A program made the position numbers and the translations under genes. From Giesbergeria anulus (GTDB lineage: Bacteria > Pseudomonadota > Gammaproteobacteria > Burkholderiales > Burkholderiaceae_C): a stretch of 64,000 bases of DNA. Each line of letters opens with the position of its first letter. Position 1 is the first letter of the stretch. Of the stretch, positions 1-6,569 are shown in pieces. The notes under the pieces are model-generated. The model was given only the letters and a program-made list of their open reading frames with translations. It made no database searches and had not been told where the DNA came from. The stretch is from the NCBI RefSeq assembly GCF_900111115.1, contig NZ_FOGD01000004.1, positions 124,001 to 188,000 on the forward strand, read 5' to 3'.

Positions 1-74
1 CCGGTCTGCGCTTGATGGATAGCCAAGGCCAAACCATCACGGCGCGTTATGCTTCGTTTGACCACTTTGCCTGA
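1..74 (+). CDS. 3' end of an unidentified gene (cut by window edge)
   Basis: A reading frame open from the left edge encodes about 23 residues ending in ARYASFDHFA and stops at 72-74. The stop is followed directly by a good ribosome-binding site for the next gene, so the two were probably co-transcribed. Too little remains to name the product. Confidence 0.5.
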   Translation, partial: GLRLMDSQGQTITARYASFDHFA

Positions 75-85
75 GGGAATCTACC

Positions 86-349
86 ATGCCACCTTCCGCA
101 CCAACCTCCAGCATCCAAGAAGGGCTAGAGCTTGCAGAACAACAAGAACGGCAACAGTCACAGCAGGAATCGGGCAACAGCACCGCCGCCGACGTGTTGT
201 CTCAAGGCGTTGACATCCTAGATGCTTTGGGCAGCCTCTCAGACATCGCCTGTGATGTCGGTGGTGCCGTGCTATCGACGGCGGGGGATGTGCTCTCCGC
301 CGTGGGCCAAGGCATTGGCAGCGTGCTAGAGGGGCTGGGAGATCTTTAA
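86..349 (+). CDS. Small glycine-rich hypothetical protein, 87 aa
   Basis: I do not recognise the family. The first 35 residues are polar and glutamine-rich. The rest (about 35-87) is a regular run of small and hydrophobic residues with glycines (VGGAVLSTAGDVLSAVGQG), which could form an amphipathic or membrane-associating helix. There is no signal peptide and one cysteine. A purine-rich GAGGGAAT about 5-12 bases before the ATG supports the start. The gene follows the preceding stop by 11 bases and ends in a small palindrome, GATCTT-T-AAGATC (341-353), which contains the stop codon. Confidence 0.55.
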   Translation: MPPSAPTSSIQEGLELAEQQERQQSQQESGNSTAADVLSQGVDILDALGSLSDIACDVGGAVLSTAGDVLSAVGQGIGSVLEGLGDL

Positions 350-352
350 GAT

Positions 353-414
353 CGGGCCGAATTCTTTACGTTGACGTAAACGTCAACTATGATGAGGCGA
401 TCTGTTTCGGCCCG
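353..414 (+). promoter_or_regulatory. Promoter with overlapping palindromic operators before the alpha/beta hydrolase
   Basis: A -35-like TTTACG (365-370) and a -10-like TATGAT (388-393) are separated by exactly 17 bases. Filling them are two overlapping perfect dyads: TTTACGT-TG-ACGTAAA (365-380) and GTTGACGT-AA-ACGTCAAC (370-387). A regulator bound there would cover the -35 and the spacer. The general form (ACGT-centred half sites) resembles operators of MerR-family regulators of acyl-CoA metabolism such as LiuR; that comparison is from memory. An outer inverted repeat, CGGGCCGAA (353-361) and TTCGGCCCG (406-414), encloses the whole site. Confidence 0.65.
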
Positions 415-438
415 CTAGGCCGGTCATATCCCAACGTT

Positions 439-1245
439 ATGCCTCACACTTCCCAACCTACCATCACCACCCAAGACCAATGGGTGTCCGTTCCACAAGG
501 CCGTCTTTTTGTGCGCATCTGGACGCCACAGACCGTGGTCTCAGAGGTGCCGATCATCCTGCTGCACGACTCTTTGGGCAGCGTGGTGCTGTGGCGGGGT
601 TTTCCGGCGGCACTGTGCGCCGCCACTGGGCGGCAAGTTGTGGCCTATGACCGGCTGGGCTTTGGTCAATCTTGCCCCCACACGGGCAAGCTGCCACTGG
701 ATTTTGTGCTGCAAGAGGCCGTGGGCAGTTTTGCTGCCGTGCGCCAGCAGTTGGGCATTGAGCGTTTTGCCCTGTTTGGTCACAGCGTGGGCGGCGGCAT
801 GGCAGTGGGCTGCGCAGCCCAGTTTGCCGATGCCTGCGTGGCCTTAGTGGCCGAATCGGCCCAAGCGTTTGTGGAAGACCGCACCATCCAAGGGCTGCAA
901 GAGGCCAAGGTGTTTTTCAGCGATGCAGAGCAGATAGCGCGTCTGCAAAAGTACCACGGCGACAAAGCACCGTGGGTGCTGGAGGCTTGGATTGGTTCTT
1001 GGCTTAATCCAGCCATTGCCGATTGGTCACTAGACCCTGCGTTGCCTCTAGTCGCTTGCCCGGTGCTCGCCATTCACGGCGTTGATGATGAATATGGCAC
1101 CCATCTCCATCCGGAACGGATCGTTCAAAGCACGGGTGGGCCTGCACAGCTGGCACTGATGCAAGATACCCGGCATATACCCCACCGCGAAAAAGAGCCA
1201 GAAGTGCTGGCCTTGGTAGCCCACTTTTTGGCCGATAAGCCATAG
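439..1245 (+). CDS. Alpha/beta hydrolase, 268 aa
   Basis: A cytoplasmic hydrolase of the alpha/beta fold. The nucleophile elbow is GHSVGGG (serine about residue 116), preceded by the oxyanion-side LLHDSLGS. A late acid/histidine pair is plausible around GVDDEYG and DTRHIPH. Length and layout fit esterases and hydrolases of the 3-oxoadipate enol-lactonase type, but the substrate cannot be read from sequence. No signal peptide is seen. It is transcribed alone from the palindrome-bearing promoter at 353-414 and converges on the nitrite-operon regulator. Confidence 0.85.
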   Translation: MPHTSQPTITTQDQWVSVPQGRLFVRIWTPQTVVSEVPIILLHDSLGSVVLWRGFPAALCAATGRQVVAYDRLGFGQSCPHTGKLPLDFVLQEAVGSFAAVRQQLGIERFALFGHSVGGGMAVGCAAQFADACVALVAESAQAFVEDRTIQGLQEAKVFFSDAEQIARLQKYHGDKAPWVLEAWIGSWLNPAIADWSLDPALPLVACPVLAIHGVDDEYGTHLHPERIVQSTGGPAQLALMQDTRHIPHREKEPEVLALVAHFLADKP

Positions 1246-1269
1246 CTCCACTTATTAGCGTAACACAAC

Positions 1270-2595
1270 CTATCGGGCTACGGGGGCATTGCTGGTGGGG
1301 GTCTGGAAAAAACAGTCCGGTAGGCTCAAGGTGGCGTGGGCCACATCCACCAGCCGCCGGTTGTGGTCCATGGACGCTTTTTGCAACGCTCGGTAAGCCA
1401 CTTCCTCGCTCAGGCCCAGCCGCGACATCAAAGCACCCTTGGCGCGTTCAATCACCTTGCGTTCCTGCATGGCCCGCCGGGCAGTATCGAGTTCCAACTC
1501 CATCCCTGCCAAGCGCTCGGACTGTGTGTGTACCAACTCCATCAGCCCAGACACGGTACTGGCCTCCATGCCGGTGCCTTGGTCTTGGGTTGCTTCACCG
1601 CGCAGGGGCAGCACCGGGGCAGTGCCGGGCCGGACTGTCGGGTCAAAAAAGCGCTGCACGGCATGGGTATGAGGCGGCGGGTTGTCGCGCAGCCGCCGCA
1701 ACAAGCCTTCCGAGTCAAGCAGGTCTTGTTCAGCCACAGCAATCAAGCGGGCGCAGGTTTGGCGCAAGCATTGCACCAATGCCTCTTGCAGTTGCCACAG
1801 CCCAGTGATGCGCTCGCTACAGACCTCAAACCAAGCCTCGCTCAGACTTTGTTCTAAGGGGCCACCGTGCCGGGCGGTGCAGAGCGTGCGCCGCAGCCGC
1901 TCCAACAGCACCAGTTGCGGGGTCAACTGGCTGTGTTGCCACTGGGCGCGCAACGGTGGTTCAGCAAATTCTTCAAACACTTGCAAGCTGCGCTCTTGGG
2001 CATCAATCAAGTGCGTGATGCGCAACTGCTGTGCTTCGCTACAACTGCCGGAGGCAAACAATTGCGCTCCCACGGCCCGCTCTTGTCCTGCCGCCTCTTT
2101 GCCCTGCACCAGATGGAAAAAGCCCACCAGCAAACGCGAAATATCGGGGTGCAGGTGGGTATCGGCCACCTCAAAGGTTAGCTCTACCAGCCCGGCAATC
2201 ACGCGGCTGAACGCCGCCACGGCATCATGGGCCGTGAGGGTGCGTTGCGCCATCTGCGGGCGCAGCTCTTCCAGCATATCCAAGTCCAACAGCACCCATG
2301 CCATGAGCGAGAGCATCTGGGCTGAAGCCCCGTTGGCGGGCACCTGCTGCGCACCACACAGGGCTTGCAACGTGGCGGTGATGGGGCCAATGGCCTGTGC
2401 CGCTTCTTGGCGCACGCTGGCAAAGCGCTCGCCGCCCGAGGCCAGATAGATACTGGTGGCCCCGCGTTCGTGTTGCAGGGCATGGATCAGTTGCCCGATC
2501 ACATCGGCCAGTGCGATGCGCTGGGCCAGATGCTCCAGCGCTTCGCGCTCCAGTTGCCGGGCGCGTAGAACAAGATCAGAAACAGACTGTTGCAT
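1270..2595 (-). CDS. nasR: NIT-ANTAR nitrate-responsive antiterminator protein (NasR-like), 441 aa
   Basis: The N-terminal two thirds match a NIT nitrate/nitrite-sensing helical domain (LIHALQHERGATSIYLAS near residues 36-55). The C-terminus is an ANTAR RNA-binding domain (about 370-430, with VIERAKGALMSRLGLSEE and AYRALQKASMD). NasR of Klebsiella has this architecture and on sensing nitrate lets RNA polymerase read through leader terminators. Here the gene is the last of the nirC-kinase-SUMT-nirBD series and follows nirD by 36 bases, so it may control its own operon. The leader of nirB carries the RNA motif such proteins recognise (5619-5670). Confidence 0.88.
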   Translation of the reverse strand: MQQSVSDLVLRARQLEREALEHLAQRIALADVIGQLIHALQHERGATSIYLASGGERFASVRQEAAQAIGPITATLQALCGAQQVPANGASAQMLSLMAWVLLDLDMLEELRPQMAQRTLTAHDAVAAFSRVIAGLVELTFEVADTHLHPDISRLLVGFFHLVQGKEAAGQERAVGAQLFASGSCSEAQQLRITHLIDAQERSLQVFEEFAEPPLRAQWQHSQLTPQLVLLERLRRTLCTARHGGPLEQSLSEAWFEVCSERITGLWQLQEALVQCLRQTCARLIAVAEQDLLDSEGLLRRLRDNPPPHTHAVQRFFDPTVRPGTAPVLPLRGEATQDQGTGMEASTVSGLMELVHTQSERLAGMELELDTARRAMQERKVIERAKGALMSRLGLSEEVAYRALQKASMDHNRRLVDVAHATLSLPDCFFQTPTSNAPVAR

Positions 2596-2631
2596 GGGAC
2601 GTCACCGTATAGAGTGCTGGGGGCGATGGGT

Positions 2632-2979
2632 TTAGCTGGCCTGCACCAGCACTTGGCCGCCCTCGGTACGCACGGGGTAGGTGCATACCGATTGCTGTGG
2701 GGCTTCTAGGCATTCACCAGTGTGCAGATCAAAGTGCTGTTTGTACAGCGGCGAGGCCACCACCAAGCGATCTCCCAGATTGCCTATCAGCCCGCGCGCC
2801 AGCACGCTAGCCTGCGAACGGGGGTCGATGTTATTGAGCGCAAACCATTGCCCGGTGCCCGTCCGAAAGATGGCAATGTGGTGCTGACCAACCAAGGCGC
2901 AAACGCCGGTGTTGGGCAGAATATCCTGCACGGCGCACACAGCCGTCCAGTGGGGGGTTGCAGCGGTAGGGGTAGTCAT
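2632..2979 (-). CDS. nirD: Nitrite reductase (NADH) small subunit NirD, 115 aa
   Basis: NirD is the Rieske-fold partner of assimilatory nitrite reductase. The start MTTPTAATP was chosen over a longer frame reaching 3171, which would run back into nirB and add non-homologous sequence. Recognisable family blocks include ALVGQHHIAIFRTG, FALNNIDP and SPLYKQHFDLHTG. As in other NirD proteins, the Cys/His ligands of true Rieske clusters are absent. It lies 26 bases after nirB in the same operon. Confidence 0.93.
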   Translation of the reverse strand: MTTPTAATPHWTAVCAVQDILPNTGVCALVGQHHIAIFRTGTGQWFALNNIDPRSQASVLARGLIGNLGDRLVVASPLYKQHFDLHTGECLEAPQQSVCTYPVRTEGGQVLVQAS

Positions 2980-3005
2980 GGTCTCAATCCTTGAGGGCAA
3001 AGGGC

Positions 3006-5531
3006 TTAGGCTGGAATGCTGGCCAGGGCGGTGCGCTCTTGTGGGCGGGCGGGCCGAATTTGCCCCCGCTCTTGCACAAAGATGATCTGTTCGTCCGGCT
3101 GCGCACTGTTGACAAAGGAGCGAAAGCGCTGGCGCACGGCGGGCGTGGTCACGGCGGTTTTCCATTCGCACTGGTAGGTATCGACCACCTGCTGCATTTG
3201 GGCTTCTAATTCTGCGGCAATGCCCAGCGAGTCACGGATCAACACGTCTTTCAGGTAATCCAAACCACCTTGGAGGTTGTCGCGCCACGTGCTGGTGCGT
3301 TGCAGCCGGTCGGCAGTGCGCACATAGAACATCAAAAAGCGGTCGATGAGTTGCACCAGCGTGTCTTTGTCCAAATCGCTGGCGATCAGTTCGGCGTGGC
3401 GTGGCTTCATGCCGCCATTGCCACAGACGTAGAGGTTCCAGCCCTTGTCGGTAGCAATCACCCCCACGTCTTTGCTTTGGGCTTCGGCGCATTCGCGAGT
3501 GCAGCCGGAAACGCCAAATTTGATCTTGTGTGGCGCACGCAAACCCTTGTAGCGGTTTTCTAGGGCAATCGCCATGCCCACCGAATCATCGACACCATAG
3601 CGGCACCAAGTGGAGCCAACGCAAGATTTGACGGTGCGCAAGGATTTGCCGTAGGCGTGGCCTGATTCAAAACCTGCCGCAATCAGCTCTTCCCAAATTA
3701 GCGGCAATTGTTCGACGCGCGCACCAAACAAATCCACCCGTTGGCCGCCAGTGATTTTGGTGTACAGGCCGTATTTTTGCGCCACCTGCCCCACGGCAAT
3801 CAAGCCTTGCGGCGTGACTTCACCGCCCGGCATCCGGGGCACCACCGAGTAGCTGCCATCTTTTTGGATGTTGCCCAAGTAGTAATCGTTGCTGTCTTGC
3901 AACGGGGCCAAATCCGGTTGCAGCACAAAATCGTTCCAGCAACTGGCCAGAATATTGGCTACGGTGGGTTTGCAAATATCGCAGCCCAGCCCTTGGCCGT
4001 GCCGGGCCAGCAGGGCATCAAAACTTTGGATGTGGCCGACGCGCACCAAGTGGTACAGCTCTTGGCGCGAGTGGGCAAAGTGCTCGCACAGGTGGTTATT
4101 CACCGCCAAACCGCGTTTGGCCATCTCCGCCTTCATCACCTGCGTCACCAGCGGGATGCAGCCGCCGCACGTGGCCCCGGCCTTGCAACACGCCTTGAGT
4201 TGGGCGATGGTGGTCGCGCCCTCGCCCACGGCTTGGGCAATCTGGCCCTTGCTGACGTTGTTGCAAGAGCAAATTTGTGCCGAGTCGGGCAGCATCTCTA
4301 CCCCCAAGCCGGGTTTGGCTTGGCCCTCACTGGAGGGCAAAATCAAGAATTCTGGGTGGCTGGGCAAGGCAATGCCATTGAGCGCCATTTGCAGCAGGGT
4401 GCCGTATTCGACAGCATCGCCCACCAACACTGCGCCCAACAACGTGCGGCCATCGGCGCTGGTAACGATCTTTTTATAGACCTGTTGGCGCTCGTCAATG
4501 TATTGGTAGCTGCGGCAGCCCGGCGTCTTACCGTGGGCATCGCCAATGCTAGCGACATCCACCCCCAGCAGTTTGAGTTTGGTGCTCATATCGGCCCCAG
4601 CAAAGGCGGCGCTGGTATCGCCTGCCAAATGCTTGGCCGCCACGCGGGCCATCTCGTAACCGGGGGCCACCAAGCCGAAGGTTTGGTCGTTCCAAGCGGC
4701 ACATTCGCCAATGGCATAGATGTCCGGGTCGTTGGTGCGGCACTGTGGGTCGATAGCGATGCCACCGCGTGCGCCCACAGCCAGCAGGCTTTGGCGGGCC
4801 AACTCATCACGCGGGCGAATGCCTGCCGAGAACACAATCATGTCGGTTTCTAGCCAAGTGCCATCGGCAAACACCATGCGGTGGCGGGCGCTGGCCCCAT
4901 CGGTGATTTCTACCGTGTTGCGCCCCAGATGCACCTGTACGCCCAGCGCCTCGATTTTCTCGCGCAGGATGCGTGCGCCACCTTCGTCCATTTGCACCGC
5001 CATCAGACGGGGCGAGAACTCCACCACATGGGTTTGCAGGCCCAAATCGCGCAGGGCTTTGGCGCATTCCAGCCCCAGCAGCCCGCCCCCCACTACCACG
5101 CCGCTGCGTGCGCGTGCTCCGGCGGCCTGCATGGCTTGCAGGTCTTCAATGGTGCGGTACACAAAACAGCCTGCCCGGTCGCGCCCCGGCACCGCTGGCA
5201 CAAAGGGGTAAGAGCCGGTGGCTAGCACGAGCTTGTCGTAGGGCAGCACCTCTCCGGTGGCGGTGGTCACAGTGTGGGCGATGCGGTCAATAGCCATAGC
5301 CTGTGCCGCCAGACGCAACTCGATGCCGGTGCGCTCAAAAAAACCGGGGGCCACCAAGGACAGGTCTTGGGCCGACTTGCCTGCAAAAAACTCTGACAGA
5401 TGCACCCGGTCATAGGCGGGGCGCACTTCCTCACCCAACACCGTGACATGGGCCTGTGTCAGGCCCCGTTCGGCCAGACTTTCCAGAAACTGGTGGCCCA
5501 CCATGCCGTGACCCACAACAACGATTTTCAT
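3006..5531 (-). CDS. nirB: Nitrite reductase (NADH) large subunit NirB, 841 aa
   Basis: Cytoplasmic siroheme enzyme reducing nitrite to ammonium with NADH. In order: a FAD/NAD oxidoreductase domain (start MKIVVVGHGMVGHQF; GGGLLGLECAKAL for NAD), a BFD-like [2Fe-2S] segment (ICSCNNVSKGQI, then CCKAGATCGGC), and the siroheme/[4Fe-4S] domain (CVGSTWCRYG; GVSGCTRECAEAQ). Full length for the family. The start at 5531 is fixed by AGGAG seven bases upstream; a longer frame to 5642 is leader sequence. The 219-base gap before it holds an ANTAR-type RNA motif and a second stem-loop. Confidence 0.97.
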   Translation of the reverse strand: MKIVVVGHGMVGHQFLESLAERGLTQAHVTVLGEEVRPAYDRVHLSEFFAGKSAQDLSLVAPGFFERTGIELRLAAQAMAIDRIAHTVTTATGEVLPYDKLVLATGSYPFVPAVPGRDRAGCFVYRTIEDLQAMQAAGARARSGVVVGGGLLGLECAKALRDLGLQTHVVEFSPRLMAVQMDEGGARILREKIEALGVQVHLGRNTVEITDGASARHRMVFADGTWLETDMIVFSAGIRPRDELARQSLLAVGARGGIAIDPQCRTNDPDIYAIGECAAWNDQTFGLVAPGYEMARVAAKHLAGDTSAAFAGADMSTKLKLLGVDVASIGDAHGKTPGCRSYQYIDERQQVYKKIVTSADGRTLLGAVLVGDAVEYGTLLQMALNGIALPSHPEFLILPSSEGQAKPGLGVEMLPDSAQICSCNNVSKGQIAQAVGEGATTIAQLKACCKAGATCGGCIPLVTQVMKAEMAKRGLAVNNHLCEHFAHSRQELYHLVRVGHIQSFDALLARHGQGLGCDICKPTVANILASCWNDFVLQPDLAPLQDSNDYYLGNIQKDGSYSVVPRMPGGEVTPQGLIAVGQVAQKYGLYTKITGGQRVDLFGARVEQLPLIWEELIAAGFESGHAYGKSLRTVKSCVGSTWCRYGVDDSVGMAIALENRYKGLRAPHKIKFGVSGCTRECAEAQSKDVGVIATDKGWNLYVCGNGGMKPRHAELIASDLDKDTLVQLIDRFLMFYVRTADRLQRTSTWRDNLQGGLDYLKDVLIRDSLGIAAELEAQMQQVVDTYQCEWKTAVTTPAVRQRFRSFVNSAQPDEQIIFVQERGQIRPARPQERTALASIPA

Positions 5532-5575
5532 AAGGTACTCCTGCGACGGTAAAGACTGCAACCCATAGGGGTGAG

Positions 5576-5617
5576 ACCGGCCTGATCCCCTGTACAGCGC
5601 ACAGTGAAGGGGCCGGT
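5576..5617 (-). promoter_or_regulatory. GC-rich stem-loop in the nirB leader, 3' of the ANTAR motif
   Basis: Transcribed on the minus strand, ACCGGCC (5617-5611) pairs with GGCCGGT (5582-5576). An inner CCCC/GGGG pairing is also possible. It begins two bases after the second hexaloop stem. There is no U tract after it, so it is not a standard intrinsic terminator; it could pause polymerase, load Rho-linked control or shape the ribosome-binding region 34 bases further on. Confidence 0.55.
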
Positions 5618-5618
5618 A

Positions 5619-5670
5619 TCCGCCGTCGTTAGCGGAGACCATGTGCTTTACGCAAGCGCCAATGCCTGCG
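5619..5670 (-). ncRNA. Dual-hexaloop ANTAR-type RNA motif in the nirB leader
   Basis: Read on the minus strand, two stems with six-base loops lie 14 bases apart. P1 (5670-5651) is CGCAGGC-ATTGGC-GCTTGCG, seven pairs with one G-U. P2 (5636-5619) is TCCGCT-AACGAC-GGCGGA, six pairs with a closing U-G. Both loops have A at position 1 and G at position 4, the pair of loop residues that characterises the RNA targets of ANTAR antiterminators. The presumed partner is the NIT-ANTAR protein at 1270-2595 in the same operon. Structure is read directly; binding is inferred. Confidence 0.8.
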
Positions 5671-5750
5671 GAAACACAAGCTTTTAAAGCAATATGCGTG
5701 CCTGCAATGCAGGTAGCATCAGATCGTGCAAATGCACCAGCATGGTGCCC

Positions 5751-6548
5751 TCAGTGGGCGTAGGTGCCGGTGGCTGGGTGCAGGCTGGTCGAGGAGGCAG
5801 CCAACCCCTGCAATACATCCCCCACCACGATGATGCTGGGGCTGCCCAGTCCTGTGTCTGCAATGGTGTGGTGCAAGTGCTCTAGGGTGGTCAGGGCGTG
5901 GCGTTGCTGCACCAGACTGGCGTTTTGGATGATGGCTACCGGGGTCTCAGCGGGCAACCCGGTCAGCAGTTCTTGTTGGATATGCGCTGCACCGCTGATG
6001 CCCATGTAAATCACCAGCGTCAGGCGGGCGCTGTGTGCGGTGGCTGCCAGTTGACGCCAGTCGGTACCGCTGTCGCCGGGTTTGGCGTGGCCCGTCACCA
6101 GCACCACGCCGTGGGCATATTCGCGGTGCGTGAGCGGCACACCCAAAGCGGTGGTGGCAGCCAGCCCAGCGGTGATGCCGTTGATCACTTGCACCTCTAC
6201 GCCCGCAGCGCGCAGGTGCTCTACCTCTTCGCCGCCCCGGCCAAAGATAAACGGGTCGCCCCCCTTGAGGCGCACCACCCGTTCGCCCTCTTGCACCGCC
6301 ATGAGCATCAGTTTTTCGATAAAGGTTTGCGGTGTGCTTTGGCAGCCACCACGTTTGCCCACATACACGACGCGGGCGGTAGGGGCAGCATAGGCGACGA
6401 TGGCATCGCTGACCAGATCATCCACCAGCAACACGGTGGCGGCTTGAATGGCTTTGAGGGCCTTGAGGGTGAGCAGTTCTGGATCACCGGGGCCAGCCCC
6501 CACCAAAGTGCAGGTGCCGGGAATGCGCGGGGAGCAAGGGTGTTTCAT
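5751..6548 (-). CDS. cobA: Uroporphyrinogen-III C-methyltransferase (SUMT), 265 aa
   Basis: Transfers two methyl groups from SAM to uroporphyrinogen III, giving precorrin-2, the precursor of the siroheme needed by NirB. Family motifs: LVGAGPGDPELLTLKA near the N-terminus, VRLKGGDPFIFGRGGEE around residue 93-110, and GITAGLAATTALGVPLTHR. It lacks the CysG dehydrogenase/chelatase half, so precorrin-2 must be finished by another enzyme not in this window. It sits between the kinase/phosphatase gene and nirB. In nitrite clusters this gene is sometimes called nirE. Confidence 0.95.
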   Translation of the reverse strand: MKHPCSPRIPGTCTLVGAGPGDPELLTLKALKAIQAATVLLVDDLVSDAIVAYAAPTARVVYVGKRGGCQSTPQTFIEKLMLMAVQEGERVVRLKGGDPFIFGRGGEEVEHLRAAGVEVQVINGITAGLAATTALGVPLTHREYAHGVVLVTGHAKPGDSGTDWRQLAATAHSARLTLVIYMGISGAAHIQQELLTGLPAETPVAIIQNASLVQQRHALTTLEHLHHTIADTGLGSPSIIVVGDVLQGLAASSTSLHPATGTYAH

Positions 6549-6569
6549 GGCAGTGTGATGGACAAGGTT

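Noticed and set aside
371-393. TTGACG (371-376) as -35 with TATGAT
   Set aside because: The spacer would be 11 bases; TTTACG at 365-370 gives 17 and is preferred.
3708-4853. Long plus-strand open frame (about 380 codons) opposite nirB
   Set aside because: It is antisense to the conserved FAD, iron-sulfur and siroheme domains of nirB, has no recognisable motif, and reflects high GC codon shadowing.
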